DNA of 64,000 nucleotides from Corallium rubrum (Eukaryota; Cnidaria; Anthozoa; Scleralcyonacea; Coralliidae): the NCBI GenBank assembly GCA_964035015.1, contig CAXIUP010000095.1, positions 18,501 to 82,500 of the forward strand, in the 5' to 3' direction. Shown here piece after piece: positions 11,299-21,157 of this stretch (its first letter is position 1; each line of letters begins with the position of its first letter). A program made the translations under genes and the position numbers. The notes beneath the pieces are model-generated. The model searched no databases and was not told the origin of the DNA. It worked only from the letters and a program-made list of their open reading frames with translations.

Positions 11299-11770
11299 AA
11301 CAATCGTTAGAGTTCACAGAGTATCATATAGGCGGAACTGTCACATCCAGTTATTTGTTTGTCATTGTATTGTTAATCGTAACGTAGGCGTATAGTCTGT
11401 AATTGTAAACCGTAGTCGTCTGCAATCATTGTTTTTTGTAACTACCCGTTGAAGGCTGCAGTCTGGCAGCCGAAAGCTCGTGATAAATAAATATTTTCAA
11501 CCAGAGAACGTCTCCAAAAATCATCATGTTCAATCCTGGTCGCACTTCCAGCATTTTTAAACATCACAACATGTGGCATTTACATATCAAACAATCTGAA
11601 ATATCCCTATAACGAAACAAGGAAACCAAAAACTGCAAGTTTAAGTGTTATTTCAAATAAGAAAATTTTAATTTTCGAGTCGTTTGTATTTTAAATCATT
11701 TTAATTTATTTACATCAAGTATATTTAAATTTAATACTGGCATTTAAATTAAAAACTTTTATTAACTTAC

Positions 11771-11805
11771 TTCACGGCGCATTTTCCCTGCATCAAAACG
11801 TTCTT
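11771..11805 (-). other. Probable 5' exon of TPR-CHAT gene 1, initiator codon unclear
   Basis: The minus strand reads GATGCAGGGAAAATGCGCC and then GTGAA before a strong donor GTAAGT; the last exon base is 11771. It aligns with exon 1 of gene 2 (58071-58118) and joins in phase 0 to the acceptor at 5957. The ATG used by gene 2 is absent at the aligned position; the only in-frame ATG is at 11782-11780, giving a short MRRE start. A TTTTGCAG just upstream could make this an internal exon. The implied intron is about 5.8 kb and full of transposons. Confidence 0.5.
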
Positions 11806-11899
11806 GACAAAATTGTTTTTGACTGCAAAAGTAAACACAAACAAAAACATATAAAAAGACCAGTCGATAACAAAAATCAGAAACAGATGCCGTGTATTT

Positions 11900-12840
11900 T
11901 TAAAATTTTTGTTTGTTTAATAAATATTTAATTATCAATAAGTTTGCCCCAAGAGCAAAATTGCTCATCAAGGGGGCTCACTACAGCTAAAAATTACAAT
12001 AATAATATGTGTATATATAAATAAAACTCAACCAGAACATTGCATAATTAGTTTACGAATAAATTTAATATAATATTAAATTTAAATTGCTGACTGACGA
12101 TGGCAAACAAAATCAAGGCTCACGTAATTTTAAAATGATTAGGTTCTTTAAAAAAACATTGAACAGAGCAAAAAATTTGAACATTTTCATCTTCTGAAAG
12201 TAGTGAAGATCCAAACAAAAAAAGCCTTATTATCTGCCATTCAGACATTGCCAGCCATCTGTCAGGAAGAATACAAGCAGCAGAGGAGAGTAGTTTTGAT
12301 CTAGGAGCAGCAAATATCGGATAATGCAAAAAGTAATGATTACTAGTTTCCGTTTCAAAGCCACAAAGACATTTTGGAGATGTTTTACACCCAGTTTTGA
12401 ATAGGTAGTAATTAAGAACACAAGCATCTAAACGTATTCGAGTTTGAATGATAGATGAATATCTATCCAGAGAAAAGTTAAATAAAGTTGTATTTGATGG
12501 AACATCAAAAAGAACTAACAAAGCTTTTTTAAAAGAAACAACTGACTCAAGATTGCGTACAGATGTATCAATCTCATTCCACAATTTATAGCAGATGGAA
12601 AAAAAGATTTTTTAAAACGCTCAGTACGCACTGGAAATAATGTGAAGTCAGAATACGACCTCAAGGAATAATGAGTTCGCTCAAACACCTGAGATGGTAA
12701 CAGCTCTTTTAAATAACTAGGCACAAAATTATTGACAATTTTGAAATAGAAGACCAATTTACGAATAGAACGTCTGGTTTTCATATCTTCCCAACAAATT
12801 TCTTGCATCAAATAGCGCCTACTGGTACCCTTCATGGCAC
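11900..12840 (-). pseudogene. Non-LTR retrotransposon (LINE) 3' end with C-terminal RT-tail ORF
   Basis: Two overlapping frames (12835-12515 and 12584-12120) together look like the conserved tail after a LINE reverse transcriptase. They show a segment with RRSIRKLVFYFKIVNN and YLKELLP, then a region with LDRYSSIIQTRIRL, and a CxCG...H motif (CLCGFETETSNHYFLH). The shift between frames lies about 12590-12600. The 3' UTR-like part (11900-12119) contains a hairpin-forming AGTGAGCCCCCTTGATGAG segment. The RT domain itself is absent. Family (CR1/Jockey/RTE-like) not resolved. Confidence 0.7.
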
Positions 12841-13129
12841 TTGTTACAATTTTTGCCGCTTCGTATTGTATTAGTTAGAAATATTGCAACTTCACACAGC
12901 TATCTTAACACTCAGAGAGGAACTCTAGTTAAAAAATATAACTTTTAAAAAAAAAGCTTTAATATACATATTTTAAAATGTTGGTTAGTTGCACGACATA
13001 TATTTTTGTTTTCGAGAAATAACGTTTTTGTTTTAATTCCTATTTTGTGCTTATGGACGCTTCCTTTACAATATATTTTCTCGACTTGAAATTGGTATCT
13101 GGCAGTGATTCTTTTTCACCTTTGACGTC

Positions 13130-13619
13130 AGTAGTGATAACCCCCATATGGAGTTCAAAGGGATGCCTCCTCATTAAATATTCAACTTATCATTTATTCA
13201 TTCTCAGGATCCTTTGAGACCTCCTAACCCTAATCTCATTAGTATACATTTTATATAGCGGCGCGTTACGTCATTAATGGTTAACCCTAACTTATATCCA
13301 ACCCCCAAACCCTAGCTGTTACTCAACCCCCCTGGTATTCACTATACGTCATAACCGATATTATTTATGCATACGTCATTATTTCTCAGGCTCCTTTGGG
13401 ACGTAGTAACCCTAACTTCCCCCCTAAACCCTAGCTGTTACTCAACCCTCCTGGTATTCACTACGTCATAACCGATAGCTTTCCGACTGATTCCCGAAGT
13501 TACGTCATCATCAAAAGGCACTCGACTTATATCCTTATAAGTAACAGTAATTACGTTCTGATTTATACACTTTACCCTACTGACAGTCGACAGTTGTGGG
13601 ACACGTAGACGTACAGAGC
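13130..13619 (+). repeat. Left terminal inverted repeat of the Polinton
   Basis: Matches the right end in reverse complement in blocks such as GAGTTCAAAGGGATGC, TTAAATATTCAACTTAT and TTTATACACTTTACCC. It contains two internal direct copies of a module beginning CTCAGG(A/C)TCCTTTG and ending TACGTCATAACCGAT (about 13205-13360 and 13385-13470). A third, shorter module lies at about 14345-14430. Confidence 0.8.
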
Positions 13620-13859
13620 ATGCGTACAGTAAACTTTAACAAAATAGACGTGCTTTACAAGGAACTAAAGAGAAATTAGTAGACACACTTTATATTTTTA
13701 ACTGAAATCTTGTCTGGAGGAATATAGCGGGTTTTGAGAAAGTAAAGGAGTAAAGAGAAATTAAATATAATAATAAACTGTCAGGGGTTAAACGGCTGAC
13801 TCGGCTATTTTATTAACGTCGTCAAGCATCTTGTTAATGTTGCTAAGGCTGATATTTCC

Positions 13860-14185
13860 ATATTTATCCTAGAATCATTGCGACGAAATCGTAGGAAGAT
13901 AAAATGAAGAATCACTTCGAGAAGTCATAAAAAGAACGATTTTAAGTGTCGAAATATGAACTAAAGGCAAAGCGATTTATCACTTTGAAAGCGTTGCTAG
14001 GTTAACTGGAGTACAAACAGAGTAAGTCATCCTAGAATCACTGCTAACTAAACCCTCGTTTATAAGCGAGGAAGTCGTAGGAAGATAGAATGAGGAATCA
14101 CTATAAAAAGTCATGAAAAGCACGATTTTAGATGTTGAAATATAAAGGCAAAGCGATTTATCACTTTGAAAGCGTTGCTACGCTT
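13860..14185 (+). repeat. Direct repeat pair inside Polinton left flank
   Basis: About 13868-14010 and 14030-14180 share CATCCTAGAATCA(C/T)TGC, CGTAGGAAGAT and AAGGCAAAGCGATTTATCAC. No ORF. The interval 13620-14730 otherwise shows no recognisable gene. Confidence 0.65.
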
Positions 14186-14841
14186 TCTGTTACTAAGTGT
14201 GATATTTGAATATTTATCCTCAGTGCACGTGCAGGAGACAAAAGAGAAACTCATTAGGGGTCATTAAGAGGATTAAACGCTTAGGCAAGTTCTAGGCGAT
14301 ATCATTAGCAGTGTTACCATGGCGAAACCGCGTCCTTCATTCGTCTCAGGCTCCTTTGGGACCCTCTACTGTTACTCAGGCTCCCGTGTAATACGTCATA
14401 ACCGATAGCTCTCAGATTAATTCCCGATGTTTGACAAACGGTGTCTTTCATGTGTGGGGTCTCTGGAGTATACACCTCCTATTTTAAGTCTTAAGGCATT
14501 ATGAGAATATTTCGTTTGTATTCTTTCAATGACTTGGTGGCTCTTAAAAGCTGGTAATTTTTAAAATGTGATTTGTTTAAAGAAACATTTTTTATAATAA
14601 GACCAAATAACGAAATAAAGTTTCAAAAATATATAATTTCATATTTACCATCACACAAAGCTCCTAATATTTACAAACACGCAAAAGTTAAAATCCATAA
14701 GTATCGGAATTATTTACAATCACTCGCTATCTATTACGGTTGTATATCCAATATATGTTAAATATCTCACAGTGTACATAAAAACCCATTACATGTCAGT
14801 AGGACAAAGTGAATAAATCAAAGTTGATTACTAACACTTAG

Positions 14842-14935
14842 ACTGAGGAGATGTCTTCGGGAGTCCAAAACCGTTGTGTAAATACGGAACGGTTTGCCGT
14901 ACTCGTAAGCCAATCGAAAAGTCGCGAGTATGAGG
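14842..14935 (+). pseudogene. GRF zinc-finger remnant (left arm)
   Basis: One frame of about 25 codons, DVFGSPKPLCKYGTVCRT, closely resembles DVFDSPKPMCKHRKVCRI in the GRF-type gene at 20002-20633; it then runs into a stop. The mirrored sequence in the right arm (about 17600-17690) is more decayed. Confidence 0.6.
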
Positions 14936-15215
14936 AATCCAATCGAGAAACTGTAAGAACGTAAGGTACAGACGAAATATTATTTGGCTATGGAATGGCT
15001 GAGTGCAATGTTGCCAATATTTGTATAAGTCCATGTACAGTATTGATGTTAATGCTCATTAGCAATTTAAACAAAAGAACAAGTTTGGGCAAGTCTGGGC
15101 GACGTCAGAGTTTAAACAAAGAAATCCTAATTAATATGCTTATTCACGGCGTCGGTTCTCTCGGCGTATCATTTGACATTTGATTACTATTTGCTGTTGG
15201 AGTAAGACCGCAGAG

Positions 15216-15578
15216 ATGGAGGGTTTATATGAAAAATTGTTTTCAATGTTTGAGGCTATTTACAATGAAACTTTGTGGGAAGAATATTCGAAGCTTTGTC
15301 ATGAAAACTGCTACGGTTGTAGGACTAACCATCCTAGTCAGAAACAACACAGTTTCCTAACAGATGGTGAACAATGGAGAACGTACTACGAAGAGACCAG
15401 GACAAACGTGGGTGAACGTATCTGGATAGAGTTCAACGAAGCGATGCAGGCGTTGAAATTACGAAATCAAAGAGACTCTCAAAAAACTTCAGAGACAATG
15501 GCCGAGCAGATGGAAATTGACGACTCGCCAAATATTCTTTCCATATCTGTTCTGTTTACCAGTATCTGTACGAAGTAG
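15216..15578 (+). pseudogene. Polinton-associated cysteine-motif protein, left-arm copy (120 aa)
   Basis: Starts MEGLYEKLFSMFEAIYNE and carries a conserved CYGCRTNHPSQKQHS cluster (C-x2-C...H...H) that could bind zinc; the final Cys of the other copy is Phe here. Residues about 70-105 are polar. The frame stops at 15578, but coding-like sequence (a YEVEDTGETFTST segment) continues in another frame to about 15640, so the C-terminus is frameshifted. I do not recognise a function. Mirrored by 16922-17326. Confidence 0.6.
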
Positions 15579-15952
15579 AAGACACTGGTGAAACATTTAC
15601 AAGTACGATAAAGAATCCTCGGGAGGCTTATACGAGGAGTATCTTCTTGAAAAGTCTAGAAACTTAACGACGAAGAGCTATCTGAACTGATGCTATATGC
15701 GTTATTGCTATGTGTCGAATTAATCCAAAGTTAAATTATGTTTTAAGTTAAAAAAATTACTTGGACTATATAGTGTGTAAGAAAGATGTGTAATTTTATA
15801 CGTGTGTAATTTTATTTGAAGAAAAATTCATAAAGACATACGAGCAACATTATTATAGTTCTTTGTAGTTTATTTTCATATTTATAACAAATTACAGTGT
15901 GCATATTGACAGCTAATTATTTACATAAACTGTCCTGCATTTACGATTTCTT

Positions 15953-16156
15953 CTAGCGCACCCACTTCTTAGAGATATCGTTTGTTTCTCTGATGTCGAA
16001 GCACTGCTCGCTCTTTATAGGGAATTTTGATTTTTTCCGGGTTTTTTTGCGTTGTTTGTTATTTACGGACTCCCCATGCTGCTCTCTTAGATAATTATTG
16101 ATGTTTGTTGCCATTTCCTCTTGTCTCCTTATAATGCTTTTCAAAGTTTTCTCCAT
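15953..16156 (-). CDS. Basic, Lys/Arg-rich small ORF (67 aa), probable 3' gene fragment
   Basis: From ATG at 16156 it encodes EKTLKSIIRRQEEMATN, then a basic stretch with NNKQRKKTRKKSKFPIK. The C-terminal part (from about 16091) falls in the inverted-repeat arm, and its counterpart is at about 16431-16560. Looks like the end of a longer gene whose 5' part is gone. Function not recognised. Confidence 0.35.
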   Translation of the reverse strand: MEKTLKSIIRRQEEMATNINNYLREQHGESVNNKQRKKTRKKSKFPIKSEQCFDIRETNDISKKWVR

Positions 16157-16281
16157 ATTTAGTTCTGTACTGTCTGCGATAGTTTCTTTACTCTGTAAAG
16201 GTACACATATTCCAATTTTACTCCATTTTAGCCATTTAGCGCGACCATTTTAGCCATTTATTTGAGAGTTGTTGTGTAAAC

Positions 16282-16461
16282 ATGCCTAGCGCTTGTAATA
16301 TTTGCGGAAAGAGCTTTTCAAGACAATTTAATTTACAACGCCACGTAAAGGTCCTGCATGGGGCAGATCGGCCAATACAAACGATGTCTACTGATTCTAC
16401 ATTTAAGCATTCTCCATTTGATGGAACCGCCAAGAGAGCAGCATGGGGAGTCCGTAAATAA
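16282..16461 (+). CDS. Small C2H2 zinc-finger ORF in the spacer of the inverted repeat (59 aa)
   Basis: ATG at 16282 opens a 59-residue frame beginning MPSACNICGKSFSRQFNLQ and followed by RHVKVLH. This is a canonical single C2H2 finger (CxxC, Phe/Leu core, His-x4-His). After the finger comes a short tail with MSTDSTFKHSPFDG; the frame ends just inside the right arm. It may be the 5' end of a longer Polinton gene cut by the inversion breakpoint at 16430. Whether it is expressed is unknown. Confidence 0.5.
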   Translation: MPSACNICGKSFSRQFNLQRHVKVLHGADRPIQTMSTDSTFKHSPFDGTAKRAAWGVRK

Positions 16462-16921
16462 TAAACAACGCAAAAAACGGAAAATATCAAAATTCCCTAT
16501 AAAGAGTAAGCAGTGCTTCGACAACAGAGAAACAAACGATAATTTCAAAGAAGTGGGTGCGCTAGAAGAAACCGTAAACGCAGGACAGTTTATTTAAAAA
16601 CATTTGTTTATGTAAATAATTAGCTGTCAATATGCACACTGTAATTTGTTATAAATATGAAAATAAACTACAAAGAACTATTATCATGTTGCTCGTATGT
16701 CTTTATTAATTTTTCTTCAGATAAAATTACACACATAAAATTACACAGCTTTCTTACACACTATATAGTCCAAGTAATTTATTCAACTTAAAACATAATT
16801 TAACTTTGGATTAACTCGATAATGTTCTTATAACACATATAGCATTTGTTCAGATTGCTTTTCGTCGTTAAGTTTCCAGACTTTTCAAGAAGATACTCCT
16901 CGTAAGCCTCCCGAGGATTCT

Positions 16922-17326
16922 TTATCGTACTTGTAAATGTTTCACCAGTGTCTCTACTTTGTATAGATACTTTAATGGACTGGTAAACAGAACAGATATG
17001 GAAAGAATATTTGGCGAGTCGTCAATTTCCATCTGCTCGGCCATTGTCTCTGAAGTTTTTTGAGAGTCTCTTTGATTTCGTAATTTCAACGCCTGCATCG
17101 CTTCGTTGAACTCTATCCAGATACGTTCACCCACGTTTGTCCTGGTCTCTTCGTAGTACGTTCTCCATTGTTCATCATCTGTTAGGCAACTGTGTTGTTT
17201 CTGACTAGGATGGTTAGTCCTACAACCGTAGCACTTTTCACGACAAAGCTTCGAATATTCTTCCCACAAAGTTTCATTGTAAATAGCCTGAAACATTGAA
17301 AATAATTTTTCATGTAAACCCTCCAA
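16922..17326 (-). pseudogene. Polinton-associated cysteine-motif protein, right-arm copy (134 aa)
   Basis: Begins MEGLHEKLFSMFQAIYNE and contains CYGCRTNHPSQKQHSCL with all cysteines and histidines. C-terminal residues after SISVLFTS differ from the left-arm copy because of frame disruption. The sequence around its start and its original C-terminus resembles the GRF gene at 20002-20633, so the two genes share flanking modules. Function unknown; zinc binding is inferred from the motif. Confidence 0.6.
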
Positions 17327-17491
17327 TTCTGCGATCTTCCTTCAACAGCAAATAGTAAGCAAATGATACGCCGAGAAAACCGACTCCGTGAATAAGCATA
17401 TTACTTAGGATTTCTTTGTCTAAGCTCTGACGTCGCCCAAACTCGTTCTTTTATTTAAATTGCTAATGAGTCATTAATATCAATACTGTAC

Positions 17492-17689
17492 ATGGACTTA
17501 TACAAATATTGGCAACATTGCACTCAGCCATTCCAAAGACAAATAATATTTCGTATGTACCTTACGTTCGTACAGTTTCTCGATTCGATTCCTCATACTC
17601 GCGACTTCTCGATTGACTTTACGAGTACGGCAAACCGTTCCGCGTTTACACAACAGTTTTGGACTCTCGAAGACATCTCCTCAATCTAA
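17492..17689 (+). pseudogene. Divergent ORF over GRF-gene remnant (right arm)
   Basis: An open frame of 65 codons starts MDLYKYWQHCTQPF. However, its antisense strand is homologous to the GRF zinc-finger gene (block around GGTTTGCCGTA), and the mirrored left-arm sequence is not open over the same span. More likely decayed GRF sequence than a real gene. Confidence 0.3.
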
Positions 17690-17899
17690 GTATTAGTAAT
17701 CAACTTTGATTTACTCACTTTGACCTACTGCCATGCAACGGATTTTTATGTATATACTGTGAGATATTTAGCATATAATGGTATACAACCGTAATAGACG
17801 CCTATACGTTTTGGTTACTACTTGTTGTCAACAAAGGTTTAGTTGTTGCGGTGATTTTCTTCATGATGAGTGAAGAACAGTACGAAGAAAAAATAAAGA

Positions 17900-18193
17900 A
17901 TGGAGACGAGCGATAAACCTTCGACTTTACCTACGGGATCATCAGCTTATAGAAAACCGCAGGGCCGAAGATTTAAACACACAATTACTTCGAGCATATA
18001 CAATCTTAAAACTAAAGAAAAGAAAGACACTACAGAGAATGATCACATATGTCAAGAGAAAGTGACAGAGCCTTGGCGTCTGAATGAAAAGCAGACATTT
18101 GAAAAACGGTGCTCTTATCGTAACGATAAAATATCATATTGTTTAACAATTTATGCTAATATGCAGCTGGAGAAAAGAAGGAAAAGAAGGTAA
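17900..18193 (+). CDS. Unrecognised hydrophilic, basic ORF within Polinton (97 aa)
   Basis: Starts METSDKPSTLPTGSSAYRK and ends in KRRKRR. Rich in Lys, Thr and Glu; no membrane segment or known motif. It runs opposite to the integrase and GRF genes, just outside the right inverted-repeat arm. Could be a small Polinton gene or chance. Confidence 0.35.
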   Translation: METSDKPSTLPTGSSAYRKPQGRRFKHTITSSIYNLKTKEKKDTTENDHICQEKVTEPWRLNEKQTFEKRCSYRNDKISYCLTIYANMQLEKRRKRR

Positions 18194-18369
18194 TCTACGC
18201 TAGCACGATTTCCCAAGGCTTATATCGAGCGTATACTCGAACAGTCAAGGGATATGTTATACGAAGAGACTAAGCAGTTTTAGATAAGTTAATCATTTAA
18301 TCGAAACAGAAACATTAGTGCTTATACAAACTTTTGAAAAGTTGTGATTTTTGTGTTTGAGAGTTTTCT

Positions 18370-18536
18370 GACCTTCAGAATTCTGTAAATTCTTCCCCCA
18401 AAATGCAGGAAATGGCATTTACAAGACTCTAGATTTCAAAAATTTACGGGGGGCATACCCCCGGACCCCCCTAGAAGAGTCCCTTCTGTGAACAGCTCCC
18501 CAATACAAAAATCGTTCCGCGGTCCCTGAAAGCTAC
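18370..18536. repeat. Dispersed repeat with G-run hairpin (ACGGGGGGCATACCCCC)
   Basis: Contains AATGCAGGAAATGGCATTT, then a GGGGGGCATACCCCC hairpin and GTTCCGCGGTCCCTG. A related copy is at about 47330-47430. It abuts the truncated structural-protein fragment and may be the insertion that cut it. Confidence 0.55.
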
Positions 18537-18660
18537 TTCCCAGTCACCTGTCAGTTGTATAGTTTCAGCAAGCTTCACTTTAAAATTTGTTACAGTATTA
18601 TCTGGAAAATATTCCATAGAACTATTGCTTGGAAGTGTTAAATAAAACCATGGAACAATA
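18537..18660 (-). pseudogene. Polinton structural-protein N-terminal fragment
   Basis: About 42 codons including FYLTLPSNSSMEYFPDNT and TGDWEVAFRD, a signature I associate with the N-terminus of a conserved Maverick/Polinton (adintovirus-like) structural protein. The downstream part is missing: the frame runs into a dispersed repeat at 18536. The open frame upstream to 18689 is not clearly part of the protein. Assignment rests on motif recognition only. Confidence 0.6.
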
Positions 18661-18695
18661 CACAAATGAACACAAATTGTAACATACACACATTT

Positions 18696-19759
18696 TTATT
18701 TCGTTATATCTCTTACATTAGCGGCTGATACCCAAGAATTAAAATCTTCAGGGTAGCCTAACCATTTAACAAGGTATTCTCTACGTTTACCACGCATGCG
18801 TGATGTAATTACTCTTTCTATTCTATAAAAGTCACTATCTGTCTTTGTAACTCTTTGCAATTCCTGTTCGTAAAATGTTCCTTCTAACTCTTCTCCGAGA
18901 TCATCAGCAATCTTGTACACTGGCGGTCGTCTGGGTACTCGCTTCGTGATGGTGAACACCTCTTCGGTCCTGTTAGGTAAGTAGCGCTTCTTGAATGTAC
19001 GTCTTGCTTTGCTAATCCGGACTTGGTCACCAATGTTGAATATATATTTGATGGGTTTGCTGGACTCATCACCATACAGCTTTTGCCATACAATACTCTC
19101 GTTTTCTCGATTGACATCAGCCAGTCTCATCCCAATACTGCGGTGTCTCGAATGCTTGTAGGAATATACTAATTTTTGTAGTACACTGATCGGTATATTT
19201 CAACGTATTCTTTGCTGTAAAATATTTCCACATTTCCCCCTTTAACGTTTGGTTAAATCGTTCAACGATGGATGCTTTGGTATCATTGTGTGTTGTGAAA
19301 AATCGAATATGTTTGTCCTTCAATAACTTTTGAAAACCTTTATTGGTAAATTCTGTTCCTTTATTGGTATGTAGTTTTTCCGGCTTCCTTCCTTTCTTTA
19401 GTATCTTTTCAAAGGCTTTAACCAAACTCTCTCCAGTCTTTGTTTTTAATGGTTCCACCCACGCAAATTTGGACAGTACATCAATAATAGTTAAAACTAT
19501 TTGTTTTACTCAGCGAGGCCATAATTACTAGATCTGCCTCCTATTGTTCATCCATCGCTCCAACAATAACACGATTTCGCTTGAAAATATGTCGTACGGG
19601 TTGTTTTTTTTGTTTTTTTTGTCGTACGGAAAATATCTTGTTTCGGGATATCTGGAATTTTCCGTCAATTTTTACGACACGGTATAAGGCATCTACGCCG
19701 CCAAAACTTGCCGGACTTTTTGGGTTGTAATACAGATCGTGAAGGTACTGTTCCGCCAT
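18696..19759 (-). pseudogene. Maverick/Polinton integrase with chromodomain, broken
   Basis: Three frame segments in order: 19759-19541 (N-terminal region with PASFGGVDALYRVVK and HIFKRNRVIV), 19458-19117 (catalytic core) and 19130-18696 (C-terminal part). In the core the second acidic position reads TNKGTEF, so Asp is replaced by Asn; the Glu is kept in VERFNQTLKGEMW. A TAG interrupts the segment near 19540 and frame shifts lie at about 19460-19490 and 19117-19130. The C-terminal segment has a GDQVRISK SH3-like strand and a chromodomain (VKWLGYPEDFNSW). Retroviral-type integrases insert element ends; this one is inactive. Confidence 0.85.
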
Positions 19760-20001
19760 CTAATTCGGATGCCTGTATCACAATTCCTCCCCCCCCCCCC
19801 CCACACACACACCACACAGCACGCCGAAATACAGCGAATCTTTCGAAAAATATTACGAAGGGCTATTTGTGGTAAACCTCCACAGCAAGTCATGTTCACG
19901 CGACAAAGGTTAGAGGTAAATGAATAAAGAGGAGTCAATGACACGATATAAATACAAACATATTTATTACATATTAAATTAGAATACAAAATTATATAAG
20001 T

Positions 20002-20633
20002 TCAACAAATGTTCAGTTTTGCAATATCTTCAACCATTTCGTCAACGGACTTTTGGTGAAGAAATTCTTCATAGGCTTTCTTATGATCAGTTTCGTGGCT
20101 CGTGAATGGCTCTCCAGTCTTTTTGACTGTATATCGGTAGGATGGAGGCATACTGAACAGAACAGTGCAAAAAGGTTCCAGTGGATCTTCTTGCGGTTTC
20201 CATTCGAAAAAGTCACAGCAGTATTCTCTCTCGTTGGGACACGAGTAAAATAGACGACCTTGGTTGTCACCCTCTTTCTTGCCTTTTTGGATACGGCAAA
20301 CCTTTCTATGTTTACACATTGGCTTGGGACTGTCAAACACATCTTCCCATTGCCAAAACGAGCAGTGATTCTCTCGTTCAGAACAGACAAAGTAAGGTCT
20401 CCCGTAACTTTCTTTCATTTTGTCTTTAACCACACGCAGGGTCGCCAGCATCTGATGGGAAGAACACACTGGATGTATACAGCCACTTGTTCGAAAAGCA
20501 TCTACGCTTTGCCAAACATGTAACGATCTTCTTCAGGACAGAAAAACTGACAGCTAGGCTTTTGTCCACAGAACCAGAATAAGCCATTCTTGGTCGTTGA
20601 GTTAGATGCAAGTTTACCGTGAAGACACTCCAT
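20002..20633 (-). pseudogene. GRF-type zinc-finger protein of the Polinton, one frameshift
   Basis: From ATG at 20633 (MECLHGKLAS) the frame shows a first GRF-like finger (LFWFCGQKPSCQFFCPEED), then shifts near 20515-20525. It continues with a second finger (GRPYFVCSERENHCSFWQW) and a third (GRLFYSCPNEREYCCDFFEW), ending at 20002 after a KAYEEF segment. GRF fingers bind single-stranded nucleic acid in other proteins. It precedes the integrase in the same direction. A minus-strand AATAAA lies about 40 bases past the stop. Its upstream region and C-terminal tail resemble those of the cysteine-motif genes in the inverted repeat. Confidence 0.65.
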
Positions 20634-21037
20634 TACAACGATCTTACCCTGACGACAAACAGTAAGCGAATGATACACCAAGCGAAGTGACGCCGTAATT
20701 TTTCTATCTAAACTCTGAAGTCGCCTGGACTCGCCCAGACTCGTTCTTTTGTTTAAAATACTAATGACCTCCCAATGAGATTTTACACATGGAAATATGC
20801 AAATATCAGTCTGAGAAGCAGTGAACCAAGGCATCGGAATAAAGTTTTATTTCGTTTGTATTTAGACAAGTCAATACATCTCAAATCGTTTATCGTTCTA
20901 CTGACGGATTCTCGAATTGATTCTTCATCCAAGGATTCGTTTACTCTATACACTAGGGTTAGTAAGCGATAATTCGACCAAAATTACTAACATTCATCTC
21001 TTCATAAACGTGTTGAAGACATATTCTGGGTATTTGG

Positions 21038-21157
21038 TCACTGATGCTGTTGAATACTAGTACTCGATATTCTTCTAGACAATGTGTAAGGTAATACGAC
21101 AGTGTCTCTGTCGATATCAATGTTATTTTTCTTTAATTCATCGTAAATAATATCCAT
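21038..21157 (-). CDS. Short ORF at inner edge of right Polinton TIR (39 aa)
   Basis: Begins MDIIYDELKKNNIDIDRDTV and stops at 21038. Placed where the first gene of an element would start, directly after the TIR. Unrecognised; probably a truncated gene start. Confidence 0.25.
   Translation of the reverse strand: MDIIYDELKKNNIDIDRDTVVLPYTLSRRISSTSIQQHQ

Larger units (their letters stand above)
9395..11560 (-). mobile_element. 5'-truncated Penelope-like retroelement, head-to-head inverted
   Basis: Two inverted arms (9395-10278 and 10643-11530, about 884 and 888 bp) flank a 364-bp centre. They are nearly identical apart from a few substitutions and a 4-bp insertion at 11145-11150. A 13-bp direct repeat ACATCACAACATG (9388-9400 and 11561-11573) flanks the whole unit and fits a target-site duplication; a 30-bp tail (11531-11560) lies outside the right arm. 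Inverted partial copies are a known trait of Penelope-like elements. Confidence 0.85.
8048..11690. mobile_element. Remains of an inverted-repeat element split by later insertions
   Basis: Sequence at about 8130-8210 is the diverged reverse complement of about 11563-11640; both share TTTACATATCAAACAA and AAGGAAACCA blocks. This suggests an older MITE-like element whose arms were separated when the 5S SINE, a hairpin MITE and the Penelope element landed inside. Outer ends are approximate. Confidence 0.45.
14730..16091 (+). repeat. Left arm of 1.36-kb internal inverted repeat in Polinton
   Basis: It matches 16431-17797 in reverse complement over its whole length with moderate divergence. The arm carries a GRF zinc-finger remnant, a CYGC-motif ORF and the 3' end of a basic ORF. 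Breakpoints: 14730 (CTATTACGGTTGTAT) and 16091 (CATGCTGCTCTCTT). Confidence 0.85.
16431..17797 (-). repeat. Right arm of 1.36-kb internal inverted repeat in Polinton
   Basis: Reverse complement of 14730-16091; spacer between arms is 339 bp (16092-16430). Differences between arms are scattered substitutions and short indels, so the duplication is not very recent. Confidence 0.85.

Noticed and set aside
19739-19989. Open frames over CCCCCC/ACACAC tract
   Set aside because: Low-complexity sequence overlapping the integrase start; no homology.
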